This document shows, one piece after another, positions 15,110-23,571 of a DNA stretch of 64,000 nt (the stretch's first letter is position 1; each line of letters starts with the position of its first letter). Below the pieces are notes generated by a model. The model saw only the letters and a program-made list of their open reading frames with translations. It did not search any database and was not told the origin of the DNA. Source of the DNA: Rossellomorea vietnamensis. GTDB taxonomy: Bacteria > Bacillota > Bacilli > Bacillales > Bacillaceae_B. The stretch is from positions 228,413-292,412 of the forward strand of contig NZ_LIXZ01000005.1 of assembly GCF_001305855.1 (NCBI RefSeq), written 5' to 3'. A program made the translations under genes and the position numbers.

Positions 15110-16357
15110 ATGCCAGTTCAGGTACCGAAAGATAAGGGGATTGACCGCACATTGTCGATCTTTAAAGATGGCTATGAATTTATTCAAAAACGTACTCAGA
15201 AGCATCATCTGGATGTATATGAAACAAAAGTTCTTGGTAAGAAGGTCGCTCTTCTCAGCGGTGAAGAAGGTGTGAAACTTTTCTATGATAATGAAAAGAT
15301 GAAGCGGAATGGAGCGATGCCTCCCCACATACTGAACACACTTTTTGGTAAAGGCGGGGTACAGACGTTAGATGGAAAGTCTCATGTGCACCGTAAACGT
15401 TTGTTTATGTCTTTGATGACACCTGAAGGCCTCGAGGAATTGCATAAAATAACGACAAAAAAGTGGGATGAATATACACGTAAGTGGGAAAAGAAAAGCA
15501 AAGTTAACCTTTTCGATGAGTCCCTGGAATTACTTACAAAGGTCGGGTGTGAATGGGCTGGTATTCCGATAAAAGAGAAAGAAATTCCGAAACGCTCCAA
15601 AGATTTAAACAAATTAATTGAAGGAGCATCGAAAGTCGGTCCCCAGTATCTTGCAAGCCTGCGGGCAAGGAATCGATTAGAAAAATGGATTGAAAGCGTT
15701 ATCCTTATGGTGCGTCAAGGAGAGCATGAAACAAGAAAAGGGTCTGCCCTGTATGAAATGGCTTTCCATCAAGACCTCAATGGGGACCTTCTTGATAGAC
15801 AAGTGGCTGCAGTCGAATTATTAAATATCATTCGCCCTTTAGTAGCCATATCACGCTATCTGGTGTTTGGTGCCGTTGCACTTACAGAGCAGCCTGAGTG
15901 GAAAGAAAAGATCATGTCAAATGATGAAGACCTGCGTTGCTTCATTCAGGAAGTGCGTCGCTACTACCCCTTTTTCCCATTTCTGGCTGCACTGACTACC
16001 AAAGATTTCGTATGGCAGCAATATCGTTTTAAACAAGGTCAAATGGTCATGCTTGATTTATATGGTACGAATCACGATCCCCGGATCTGGGAGAATCCTG
16101 ATCATTTCGAACCCGGACGGTTCAGTAACTACAAAGGCAGTATTTATGAACTGGTCCCACAAGGCGGTGGGGATTATGATACGGGTCACCGCTGCCCAGG
16201 GGAATGGCCGACCATTGAAGTTTTGAAAGCCAGCTTCTCCTTCATGAGTAAGCATCTTAAATATCGACTGCCGAAGCAGGATATGAGCTATAGCCTTCGG
16301 GAGATTCCATCCCTCCCCAAAAGTGGATTCGTGATGAAGAAGGTATGCTATATATAA
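15110..16357 (+). CDS. cypC: CYP152 fatty-acid peroxygenase (cypC/ybdT type)
   Basis: A 415-residue cytochrome P450 that uses hydrogen peroxide to hydroxylate fatty acids at the alpha or beta carbon, without a reductase. The CYP152 signature R242-P243 (IIRPLVAISRY) replaces the usual acid-alcohol pair and binds the fatty acid carboxylate; the heme-ligating cysteine is C362 in GHRCPGEW. Both positions coincide with B. subtilis P450-BS-beta, and the length matches. There is no membrane anchor. It is divergent from the MerR/acyl-CoA ligase/dehydrogenase operon and may share its operator, linking fatty acid hydroxylation and activation. AAGGGA lies upstream of the ATG at a rather long 13 bases. 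Confidence 0.93.
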   Translation: MPVQVPKDKGIDRTLSIFKDGYEFIQKRTQKHHLDVYETKVLGKKVALLSGEEGVKLFYDNEKMKRNGAMPPHILNTLFGKGGVQTLDGKSHVHRKRLFMSLMTPEGLEELHKITTKKWDEYTRKWEKKSKVNLFDESLELLTKVGCEWAGIPIKEKEIPKRSKDLNKLIEGASKVGPQYLASLRARNRLEKWIESVILMVRQGEHETRKGSALYEMAFHQDLNGDLLDRQVAAVELLNIIRPLVAISRYLVFGAVALTEQPEWKEKIMSNDEDLRCFIQEVRRYYPFFPFLAALTTKDFVWQQYRFKQGQMVMLDLYGTNHDPRIWENPDHFEPGRFSNYKGSIYELVPQGGGDYDTGHRCPGEWPTIEVLKASFSFMSKHLKYRLPKQDMSYSLREIPSLPKSGFVMKKVCYI

Positions 16358-16384
16358 CGTTGGTGCATTTGTAATCTATAAGAT

Positions 16385-16427
16385 AAAACACAGAAAGGCG
16401 GGTTATGTTCCCGCCTCTCTGTGTTTT
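16385..16427. terminator. Bidirectional terminator
   Basis: AAAACACAGA plus AGGCGGG pair with CCCGCCT plus TCTGTGTTTT with one mismatch; A and T tracts on either side allow termination of both the P450 gene and the convergent 2H phosphoesterase gene. Confidence 0.85.
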
Positions 16428-16431
16428 ATGA

Positions 16432-16980
16432 CTATCCTAATGATTTAGTAAAAATGATAGGTGCCTCCATACAATCCTCTGAATCGTCAATTAATTCAAT
16501 AATGGCTATATCCGTTATCTCCGCTTTTATCGTGTCTCCCCTACCTAAACAATGCTCGAACCCCTCAGCCAATTTTTCAGGGGAAAGTTTATTAGCCAAA
16601 GTGCAGTGTGGAATCCAATTGCCTGGAAGATAAAGTGGATTAGCCTGATGATTAAAAGAATGAAAATGATCGTAATGTGATGAGTGAAAGTCCAGAAGCT
16701 CCCTCGTAACTGTCGGGGAAAGAAAAAGTGTGCCGAAGTTCAAAAAAGATCCTACAGTATTAAATGTGATGCTGAAAGATACCATATGTTCATAAAATGT
16801 GTCTAAAGATTCTATGTATGCCTCTTTGTCTAATTCTGTGTAACTGCCTAATGTAATATGAGGACGGGCATCATTGATCTCTTCTTCATAATAAGAAATG
16901 TTCTTAACCGCTAGTTCCTTCCAAATTCCTTTAATAAGCTCTTCCGTTTTATCATCGAATAGAGCGATGACCCAGTACAT
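16432..16980 (-). CDS. 2'-5' RNA ligase-like 2H phosphoesterase
   Basis: A 182-residue protein of the 2H superfamily (LigT/YjcG type). The two HxT/S motifs are present: ARPHITLGSY (about 49-58) and WIPHCTLANK (about 130-139), which together form the active site for 2',3'-cyclic or 2'-5' phosphodiesters. Bacterial members process or ligate RNA ends, but the physiological substrate is generally unknown. ATG at 16980 has AAAGGTGG upstream; a start 36 bases earlier has none. Monocistronic. Confidence 0.88.
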   Translation of the reverse strand: MYWVIALFDDKTEELIKGIWKELAVKNISYYEEEINDARPHITLGSYTELDKEAYIESLDTFYEHMVSFSITFNTVGSFLNFGTLFLSPTVTRELLDFHSSHYDHFHSFNHQANPLYLPGNWIPHCTLANKLSPEKLAEGFEHCLGRGDTIKAEITDIAIIELIDDSEDCMEAPIIFTKSLG

Positions 16981-17168
16981 AGGCGAACCACCTTTCTTAA
17001 CATACGGATTTAACATGTCCCGTATATTTATACTCTAACACAGTCTCACTCAAGATGAATCGGATGTAAACGCTTAATGATTGGCAGAGTGAATACTTTC
17101 TATATCATTAAATAATTTGATGAAAATCTTTGACATCGATAAGAAAATGATGTAAATTACCTTATGGA

Positions 17169-17203
17169 CGAACATTTATAAAATAAACAAACTTTAATAT
17201 TCG
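17169..17203 (+). promoter_or_regulatory. PurBox-like inverted repeat before guaC
   Basis: CGAACATT (17169-17176) and AATATTCG (17196-17203) form inverted half-sites with one mismatch, 19 bases apart. This resembles the PurR PurBox of Bacillus, in which CGAAC-containing half-sites are inverted 16-17 bases apart, and guaC is a known PurR target in B. subtilis. The spacing is slightly long, so assignment is tentative. Confidence 0.45.
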
Positions 17204-17220
17204 TGTTTAGGGGTGTAATG

Positions 17221-18204
17221 ATGGAAAATGTATTTGATTATGAAGATATTCAATTAATTCCTGCAAAATGTGTGGTTAACAGCCGATCTGAGTGTGATAC
17301 GAGTGTAACCCTGGGTGGCCATTCGTTTAAACTGCCTGTAGTTCCAGCCAATATGCAAACCATAATTGATGAAAAAATTGCTGTCTATTTAGCTGAAAAT
17401 AATTATTTCTATATCATGCATCGTTTTGAACCAGAAAAACGCGTGTCATTCATTAAAGATATGAAATCACGTGGATTAATTTCTTCTATTTCAGTAGGTG
17501 TAAAGGAAGAGGAATACACGTTTGTCCGGCAGCTGGCTGAAGAAAAGCTTGTACCGGAATTCATTACAATCGATATTGCACACGGGCATTCCAATGCTGT
17601 CATCAACATGATTCAACATATTAAAAAACATGTACCTGAAAGCTTTGTGATTGCCGGGAACGTTGGTACCCCTGAGGCCGTAAGAGAATTAGAACATGCG
17701 GGGGCAGATGCTACCAAGGTTGGAATCGGGCCGGGGAAAGTTTGTATTACCAAGATCAAAACAGGGTTTGGTACTGGTGGATGGCAGCTGGCTGCGTTGA
17801 GATGGTGCGCTAAAGCGGCTACTAAACCAATCATTGCTGATGGAGGCATCCGGACTCATGGGGATGTGGCAAAATCCATCCGCTTTGGTGCCTCTATGGT
17901 AATGATCGGATCACTATTTGCCGGTCACGAAGAATCTCCTGGAGAAACGATTGAGAAAGAAGGAAAGCTTTTCAAAGAGTACTTTGGATCAGCTTCCGAA
18001 TTTCAAAAGGGTGAGAAGAAAAACGTTGAAGGAAAGAAAATGTACGTTGAACATAAAGGGTCACTAGAACATACTCTGATTGAAATGGAACAAGATCTTC
18101 AATCTTCAATCTCCTATGCAGGAGGAACGAAACTTGAATCCATCCGTACAGTAGATTACGTTGTGGTGAAGAATTCGATCTTTAATGGGGATAAGGTATA
18201 TTAA
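17221..18204 (+). CDS. guaC: GMP reductase
   Basis: A 327-residue enzyme that reduces GMP to IMP with NADPH, returning guanine nucleotides to the adenine branch. The IMPDH/GMPR TIM barrel is almost identical to B. subtilis GuaC along its length: [16 protein letters not shown] at the N-terminus, [15 protein letters not shown] with the catalytic cysteine near residue 174, [10 protein letters not shown] for phosphate binding and the C-terminal [18 protein letters not shown] flap. The second of two adjacent ATG codons (17221) has the better spacing from AGGGGTG. A PurBox-like element lies just upstream and a terminator just after the gene. Confidence 0.97.
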   Translation: MENVFDYEDIQLIPAKCVVNSRSECDTSVTLGGHSFKLPVVPANMQTIIDEKIAVYLAENNYFYIMHRFEPEKRVSFIKDMKSRGLISSISVGVKEEEYTFVRQLAEEKLVPEFITIDIAHGHSNAVINMIQHIKKHVPESFVIAGNVGTPEAVRELEHAGADATKVGIGPGKVCITKIKTGFGTGGWQLAALRWCAKAATKPIIADGGIRTHGDVAKSIRFGASMVMIGSLFAGHEESPGETIEKEGKLFKEYFGSASEFQKGEKKNVEGKKMYVEHKGSLEHTLIEMEQDLQSSISYAGGTKLESIRTVDYVVVKNSIFNGDKVY

Positions 18205-18217
18205 TCTTAAAAAGGTG

Positions 18218-18249
18218 AAAGGTGGGCAGTGTTTGCTCACCTTTTTTTA
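18218..18249 (+). terminator. Terminator of guaC
   Basis: AAAGGTG with GCA pairs with TGC and CACCTTT (one mismatch), followed by seven T; it begins 14 bases after the guaC stop. Confidence 0.85.
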
Positions 18250-18269
18250 ATGGTCATATTAGGTTTCAA

Positions 18270-19070
18270 CTATTTTTTCTCTGCAATGATTGTAAACAAA
18301 CCTGGTATGTTATTTTCAATCCCCAATGGAGCATTGCGTGGGAATGCCCATCTTATCCCGGCCTCCTCCTCTAATTGAGTAATGGTCAAGCCGGTAGTGG
18401 CAATTGATGTGATGATATCACCCAGTGTCCACCTGCGTATTCTATTCTTAGTGGATGGGTGCAGTAAATCAGTCTTTAATAATTTCCGGAATGCAACATC
18501 TACTTCAACTTCACAGGTCCCAAAGTAATCCCCTGCTGCCACCATTCTCGCCCCCTCAACCGTTAGTAGTTTAGTAAGTACAGGATGGAAATCCCTCAAG
18601 ATGAACGTCCCTCCTTTTTTTAACATCTTTCTGACGATAGTAAAAACCGGCACTAAATCCACAAAATAATGTAGAACCCCAAGTTCCATAATGACAAAAT
18701 CATAATCCTCTTCTTTCTCTTCACCGGGGATTTCTAATAAATCAGAAACGATATAATGAATGTCGACACCAGCGGCTTCTGCCAATTCCATCGCGTACAT
18801 GCTATTTTCTTTCGAAATATCCACTACAGTAACCTCTGCACCCAATAAGGCAAAGGACACTGCCTTATTCCCCTTTGACCCTAGTAAATTTGCAATTCGT
18901 TTCCCTCTGATATCACCCATATGGTTTAAATACTTCAATATCTTTTGTTGGGGGCTCTTTATAAGCGTAAGAGCATAATCTTGTGGTAATCCATGACGAT
19001 TCACCCAAGCTTGATAAGCACCATCATTCCATCCTGCCCTATTAATACTACTAAACTCACTTTGCCTCAA
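18270..19070 (-). CDS. SAM-dependent class I methyltransferase
   Basis: A 266-residue methyltransferase. The SAM-binding motif I is a variant, IANLLGSKGNKAVSFALLGA, followed by VTVVDIS where the acidic residue binds the SAM ribose; DFVIMELGVLHYF is motif IV and LKKGGTFILRDFHP motif V. It belongs to the small-molecule methyltransferase type; the acceptor is unknown. The start is assigned to TTG at 19070 because GGAGGTG lies seven bases upstream; a longer frame runs back into the hairpin repeat at 19098-19198, where coding is implausible. Confidence 0.87.
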   Translation of the reverse strand: MRQSEFSSINRAGWNDGAYQAWVNRHGLPQDYALTLIKSPQQKILKYLNHMGDIRGKRIANLLGSKGNKAVSFALLGAEVTVVDISKENSMYAMELAEAAGVDIHYIVSDLLEIPGEEKEEDYDFVIMELGVLHYFVDLVPVFTIVRKMLKKGGTFILRDFHPVLTKLLTVEGARMVAAGDYFGTCEVEVDVAFRKLLKTDLLHPSTKNRIRRWTLGDIITSIATTGLTITQLEEEAGIRWAFPRNAPLGIENNIPGLFTIIAEKK

Positions 19071-19097
19071 AATCTCGTCACCTCCAGAATAAATGGT

Positions 19098-19198
19098 AGA
19101 GGGACGGACCTCAAAAAACACTCCACTTATCCTCCCAGATCCTTATACAATCAGGGTCTTCCCAGGATAAGTAACACCTTTTTGAGGTCCGTCCCTCT
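19098..19198. repeat. 101-bp palindromic hairpin element, REP-like
   Basis: Perfect 20-bp outer arms (19098-19117 and 19179-19198, core GAGGGACGGACCTCAAAAA) enclose a second perfect 9-bp pair (ACTTATCCT 19125-19133 / AGGATAAGT 19164-19172) and further partial pairing, so the whole unit can fold into one long hairpin. This is the form of dispersed REP-like or miniature mobile repeats in Bacillaceae. It sits between the methyltransferase and the giant acetyltransferase fusion. Only one full copy lies in the window; a 14-base core match lies near 3308-3321. Confidence 0.7.
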
Positions 19199-19213
19199 TC
19201 TCTAAACAAAAAA

Positions 19214-19242
19214 CGCGAACCTGCATGGCAGGCAGGTTCGCG
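19214..19242 (-). terminator. Terminator of the acetyltransferase fusion gene
   Basis: CGCGAACCTGC and GCAGGTTCGCG form a perfect 11-bp stem with a seven-base loop; read leftward it runs into TTTTTT. It lies five bases after the stop codon. Confidence 0.9.
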
Positions 19243-19247
19243 CTAAA

Positions 19248-22200
19248 TTAACTAAATTTGATGTTTTGCAATGTTTTAAGGCTTTGGGTGTCGGTGTCCT
19301 TCAGTTCTCCGTAGAAGAGGATACTTGGGTCAATTTTTATGATTTCTCCGGTGGAAGCCGACCACTCTTTCGATGAAGCTACTAAAAGTGCATCTTGATT
19401 AATATACGCTTCTGACATCTTTCTATCAGCAGGATGAACAAACGTCATCATCTCTTTCCGCTCGTCAGATCCCAACTTAACGAATGGTGTATCTCTTAAT
19501 ACGAATTCTTCCGACCCCGCGTAGTATTTATGGAAGATTCCTTCTGTAGGAAGTGAAATGTAACTGGATTGTAACGTCTCTCCCAGCTTGAAGAAAGCAT
19601 CCAGGTCCAGTATTTCTTTGTCGATCGTTTGCCCTGAATGTTGATGAATTTCCGCATAAACGGCAAGCACCGGTACTTCCGGCAGGGTCAAGGCGAATTG
19701 ACGTAGAATGACGCCTTTCATCGTCTCGTGCTGCTTAAACTCTGTTGTTAAACTGAGACCGGACCAATGGTGACCATTATGATCCACTTTCGTCACTGAT
19801 TCAATCGTTGTTTTTTCTTTCAGCATAGAGTAAGCACTGACATTTCGGAAAGAATATGCAATCCCACCGCCCCATGGGTTCCACCAGGCGCGCGGGCCCG
19901 GCGTTGGGTATTGATGATCAAGTGCTTCGTTTCCACTTAAACTTAATGAATAAATTCCCGGATGGTAATCCGAAGAGACCTTAAACGAAATAACCCCATT
20001 GTCAACAGACCAAATATCATCATTTTGTCCGATCTTCACATCTCTGTTTCCTTTAACGAATTGCAAGGAGTCCATCCTTGCCGTTTGACTCTTTGCAATG
20101 AATTCACCTGATACCCATCTTACTCCAGGAGAACAATGTTCAAGTTGAACGTTCACATGAGTCACGCTTTCGTCTTTCAGCACCTCTTTCACCAGGGTCT
20201 CATCTTCGTGCTGAACGGTTAATCTTCCATGGATATAAGGAGTCATCATGGATTTGAATGAATAGTCCTCTTTAACACCTAAGGTAGAGACAACGTCTCC
20301 CTTTGCTTTTTCGAAAGCAAATAGTGGAAGCTCCTTCAATTCCACGTCTTCCCCTGTAATGAATTCGCGCCAATTCGACCAGTGATTAGAAACGTTGATG
20401 CCTACCTGTATCGGACCTAAACATAGCTCCTCTTGGGCTTGAAGCAAGTCCATTTCATATTCCAAAGCCATCCGCCAATCATCTTTTCTGACTGTCGCAT
20501 TTTCCGGCCATGCTAAACCGATCGTGTCTCCTTTTGCTGTTCCTATAAACATCCATCTCTCTGAGATAGCTCTGTCATCGATATATTCAACAAATGGAAC
20601 GAGAGACTCATTTCCAATTAAGACCCCATTGTTTTGAGGGACAGCCAGCCCTTCAAAATTTGTGAACACGGGCTGTATCAAAGAAAGCCTTTTCTTATCA
20701 TCAATTCCTTTATTCACAACCTCATGCTTAACTTCCACCAAACCTTCTCCATACAACTTGAAATATGAATTGAGTAAAATGGAAGGAAAGGCTTCTGATA
20801 CGAGTGATGTTTTAATAACCAATGCTTCTGGTAACTCGATGAATTCAATACAAGATGCTTCTTTTTTTGAAAATTCTTCACTGTATGGTTTACCGAATTT
20901 AGGAGTAAATAAAGAAATTGGATCCCTGGAGAATGCAGTTGAACCTATTTTCACCATATGGTTTCTTTTTTCGATTTCAACAAAGTGTGGTCCATTATAT
21001 CCAAACCAGTGCTCGTCTGTTTCTCCGCCGAATTTAGCCCCGAATCCTGGAAATGCACATCTCAGTGTAGTCGTAAAGGAGGTTTGGTGTCCGTTTTCCC
21101 ATTCGACCTCTATAACAATTTCTTCTGATAAGAACCCATTTTTCAATAGTTGAGCAGGGATTGGGATGGAAGTTCTCCCTTTGGCGCTGATCCGTTCGAT
21201 CACGTCAGATTTTTCCCAGCATATTACTTTATTTTCAGGCAGTTTCACTGTCCAAGTGGAATCTTCACCAACCTGACTTTCAAGGTCGAGATAGACGGTT
21301 CCCTTACTATGGGGTCTCCAATTCTTTTTCACAGACCCTAGGTTCACTTTGCCTGCCTGCTTGGGGTATACACCCATTTTCAGCGAAAGATCTTGCTTAT
21401 TCAGTTTGAAATCAGCCCCGATCGTGGGGTGGGTTTTCCATGGACCCGGTTTACTTTCCGGCATTGAAATCTTTACAGGATAATCTCTCATCCATTTGTT
21501 TTCGACCAGAAAGGTATCTTCGAAATTATGTTCTGCTATCGGTGACGAGACCCCTTTTAACGAAACTTCAATAGGTTCCTTGCTGCGGTTCTCAACATGA
21601 TAGCTTACATAGTGGTCTTCATTCTCCAGAAGTTTGAATTCAGGCAGAATCATTTGAACTAAATAGTCCTGGGTTTCAATTAAACGAATACCCCGTCCCG
21701 TTCGTTCAAATTGAATACGGACAAATTCTTCGCCTGCTTCCCACTTATATTCATAATACGTATGGTCATTCACCTTTAAAGCATCCGGTTTAATTTCAAT
21801 CAAGCGCTGACTGGTTTCATACCAATCATGTTTCTCGAAAAAAGGCTTCAGCATCTCGATTTGAAGCACCATTGGGATGAAATTCATTAAATGGACCGTA
21901 TCATCACGGTCTTCCCAGAAAAATCCGCATTTTTTATAAAGTGGCACAGCTTTTGTGTTTCCCGGCCAGGTAAACAGGTCAAGTCTTGGCCACTGTAATT
22001 CCACCGTCTTCTCGATCGCTTTTAACACAAGCTGTTTGCCGATTTTCAACCCTTGATACTTAGGGTGTACATTTAGTAACGGAATGTACAAAGCCCCTTC
22101 ATCTTCACGATATTCGGAAAGTCCACAGTACCCTGCGACCTCATCGCCTATCATGGCTAAAAATAGATGAAGATTGGTGGAATTGGCTTCCTTGTCCTTC

Positions 22201-22331
22201 ACATCCTGTTCTGTTGTAACGGTGGAATCCCCGCCCCAATTTTCACGGCTTTCATTCCACATCTTCGCGATTCCTTTTGCTAAACCTTCATGATATTCTA
22301 CGATTTTTACTTGCTGAAGCGTTGTCTTCAT
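19248..22331 (-). CDS. Giant GNAT acetyltransferase fused to a beta-sandwich region
   Basis: A 1027-residue protein. Residues 1-155 are a GNAT acetyltransferase (EGALYIPLLNVHPKYQGLKI, with QGLKIGKQL as the acetyl-CoA loop and VPLYKKCGFFWED as motif B). The remaining 870 residues have alternating short strands, few helices and many Trp, Tyr and Gly, as in carbohydrate-active beta-sandwiches; PGPRAWWNPWGGG near residues 812-825 is reminiscent of galactose-mutarotase-like or glycoside hydrolase folds. There is no signal peptide or membrane segment, so it acts in the cytoplasm. AACCTCC on the plus strand gives GGAGGTT upstream of the ATG. The role, perhaps acetylating a sugar-containing molecule, is inference. 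A 21-codon micro-frame precedes it. Confidence 0.85.
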   Translation of the reverse strand: MKTTLQQVKIVEYHEGLAKGIAKMWNESRENWGGDSTVTTEQDVKDKEANSTNLHLFLAMIGDEVAGYCGLSEYREDEGALYIPLLNVHPKYQGLKIGKQLVLKAIEKTVELQWPRLDLFTWPGNTKAVPLYKKCGFFWEDRDDTVHLMNFIPMVLQIEMLKPFFEKHDWYETSQRLIEIKPDALKVNDHTYYEYKWEAGEEFVRIQFERTGRGIRLIETQDYLVQMILPEFKLLENEDHYVSYHVENRSKEPIEVSLKGVSSPIAEHNFEDTFLVENKWMRDYPVKISMPESKPGPWKTHPTIGADFKLNKQDLSLKMGVYPKQAGKVNLGSVKKNWRPHSKGTVYLDLESQVGEDSTWTVKLPENKVICWEKSDVIERISAKGRTSIPIPAQLLKNGFLSEEIVIEVEWENGHQTSFTTTLRCAFPGFGAKFGGETDEHWFGYNGPHFVEIEKRNHMVKIGSTAFSRDPISLFTPKFGKPYSEEFSKKEASCIEFIELPEALVIKTSLVSEAFPSILLNSYFKLYGEGLVEVKHEVVNKGIDDKKRLSLIQPVFTNFEGLAVPQNNGVLIGNESLVPFVEYIDDRAISERWMFIGTAKGDTIGLAWPENATVRKDDWRMALEYEMDLLQAQEELCLGPIQVGINVSNHWSNWREFITGEDVELKELPLFAFEKAKGDVVSTLGVKEDYSFKSMMTPYIHGRLTVQHEDETLVKEVLKDESVTHVNVQLEHCSPGVRWVSGEFIAKSQTARMDSLQFVKGNRDVKIGQNDDIWSVDNGVISFKVSSDYHPGIYSLSLSGNEALDHQYPTPGPRAWWNPWGGGIAYSFRNVSAYSMLKEKTTIESVTKVDHNGHHWSGLSLTTEFKQHETMKGVILRQFALTLPEVPVLAVYAEIHQHSGQTIDKEILDLDAFFKLGETLQSSYISLPTEGIFHKYYAGSEEFVLRDTPFVKLGSDERKEMMTFVHPADRKMSEAYINQDALLVASSKEWSASTGEIIKIDPSILFYGELKDTDTQSLKTLQNIKFS

Positions 22332-22345
22332 AATAACCTCCCAGG

Positions 22346-22411
22346 CTATGTTTTAATTGAAAGAACCTCATATTCATTGATTTTTAAACTTGCATCGACG
22401 ATTGGAATCAT
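22346..22411 (-). CDS. Candidate 21-residue leader peptide of the fusion gene
   Basis: AAAGGAGG followed by two in-frame ATG codons (22417 and 22411) opens a short frame, MIPIVDASLKINEYEVLSIKT, ending 15 bases before the large gene. The ribosome-binding site is among the strongest in the window. It could be a leader peptide or a tiny partner protein; no homology is recognised. Confidence 0.4.
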   Translation of the reverse strand: MIPIVDASLKINEYEVLSIKT

Positions 22412-22605
22412 CGTCATCGCCTCCTTTCATTGTGTTGGAAAGATTTTCTTCCCACATCCACAGTTTAAGATTTTATGCGGATTAAGTAAAGAATATTCTA
22501 ACTTAAAAAAATATTCACCTGTCCTGAGAATGGATTGGAATTGTAAAAAGGGAATAAATTCTGACAGACAAGACAACCCTACAAGATAAAAAGAGGGTAA
22601 TACTT

Positions 22606-22944
22606 TTGAAATGGATCCGCCTTGTTTCAACTGTTCTTTGCTTGATGTTTTTAACGAATTTGACAATTGATGACGGCACTCAGGTTCTCCATGCACAACA
22701 GGAAATTCCGTCCTATGCCAAATGGGGAAGTCTTGCTGTAAGAAAAACGAAAGAAAGGTATCCTGATGCAGCGATCGTGGATTATCTTCACATTGGAAAA
22801 GAATATGGAACGAAGATTTCAACCGAAAAATTTAAGCTTTGGCTAAGGCAGGATGGTAAAGAATTCGGAGTGTTTATTGATATCCAGTTTGAAACTGATA
22901 GTGAAAAACTCCTTGATATTAAATTCAGGGAAACGAATCGATAG
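22606..22944 (+). CDS. Secreted DUF3889 protein (YqzG-like)
   Basis: A 112-residue exported protein closely resembling B. subtilis YqzG. Residues 1-30 are a signal peptide (basic start, hydrophobic core, end near HAQQ). The mature domain contains the DUF3889 signature: PSYAKWGSLAVRKTKERYP, VDYLHIG, and EKFKLWLRQDGKEFGVFIDI. Function unknown. The start is TTG at 22606 with AGAGGG upstream. A bidirectional terminator separates it from the convergent XRE-PAS gene. Confidence 0.85.
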   Translation: MKWIRLVSTVLCLMFLTNLTIDDGTQVLHAQQEIPSYAKWGSLAVRKTKERYPDAAIVDYLHIGKEYGTKISTEKFKLWLRQDGKEFGVFIDIQFETDSEKLLDIKFRETNR

Positions 22945-22953
22945 CTTTCAAAA

Positions 22954-22990
22954 AAAGAGATCGGAGGATTTATTATCCTTCGATCTCTTT
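22954..22990. terminator. Bidirectional terminator
   Basis: AAAGAGATCG with AGGAT pairs with ATCCT and CGATCTCTTT, one mismatch, five-base loop; it lies between two convergent genes. Confidence 0.85.
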
Positions 22991-23025
22991 ATTATCTTCA
23001 CCAGAATCGTTTTTCCTTTTGTACC

Positions 23026-23571
23026 TTATTGCTCTTCGCTTGGTCTGTTTCTATGTATTTCGGTGGAAGCAGTGGCAACTCCAATAATGGCACCATCCTC
23101 ATTTAAAAGGGGATGGGCATAAACATTGTATGAGATATCCCCAGATGATAATGGAATCGTAATGACTCGACTGACTGGCCCCTTTTCAGTTAAAACCTCT
23201 TTCTTTAACTTCATCAGGGCACGATTCCCTTCATTGTCCTCCAGCTCCACATCTGTTTTCCCTATATGATCGATTGGTATAATATCAGGAGTATTGAAAA
23301 TCCATGTATACCGTAATTGCGTATCGCAATGAGCCAGGATGACAGGAGCACTTTGTAAGGCGATGGAGAATGGATTCTCCTCCAGGTTAAAACTTGATGC
23401 ATGGAAATCTAGCACTTGACCTAACTTGATCGTCACTTCAGCACTGGGTTTGCGGATTCCATTTTCAATTTGGGCATAATAGGATCTTTCAATAAAGGCT
23501 TTTGCAGCTACTTCCTGCTGTGTCATCTTTTTCCTTTTTCGCAACTTAGTGAGCCAAGTTCTTTTATTCAA
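23026..23571 (-). CDS. XRE-family regulator with a PAS domain
   Basis: A 181-residue protein: Cro/C1-type helix-turn-helix at about 8-62 (MTQQEVAAKAFIERSYYAQIENG) and a PAS-like sensory domain at about 70-172 (RYTWIFNTPDIIPIDHIGKTDVEL to GAIIGVATASTEI). PAS domains here resemble those of phytochrome-type kinases and could bind a small ligand. The start is TTG at 23571 with GGGGG eight bases upstream. The gene is divergent from the RsbR paralogue, with a perfect palindrome between them at 23630-23651 that is a candidate operator. Confidence 0.82.
   Translation of the reverse strand: MNKRTWLTKLRKRKKMTQQEVAAKAFIERSYYAQIENGIRKPSAEVTIKLGQVLDFHASSFNLEENPFSIALQSAPVILAHCDTQLRYTWIFNTPDIIPIDHIGKTDVELEDNEGNRALMKLKKEVLTEKGPVSRVITIPLSSGDISYNVYAHPLLNEDGAIIGVATASTEIHRNRPSEEQ

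Noticed and set aside
19071..19121. Longer N-terminus of the methyltransferase, starting with GTG at 19121
   Set aside because: It would be encoded by the arm of the hairpin repeat; GGAGGTG marks TTG 19070 as the start.
22427..22822. 131-codon leftward frame opposite the DUF3889 gene
   Set aside because: It is antisense to a well-supported gene with signal peptide and known family.
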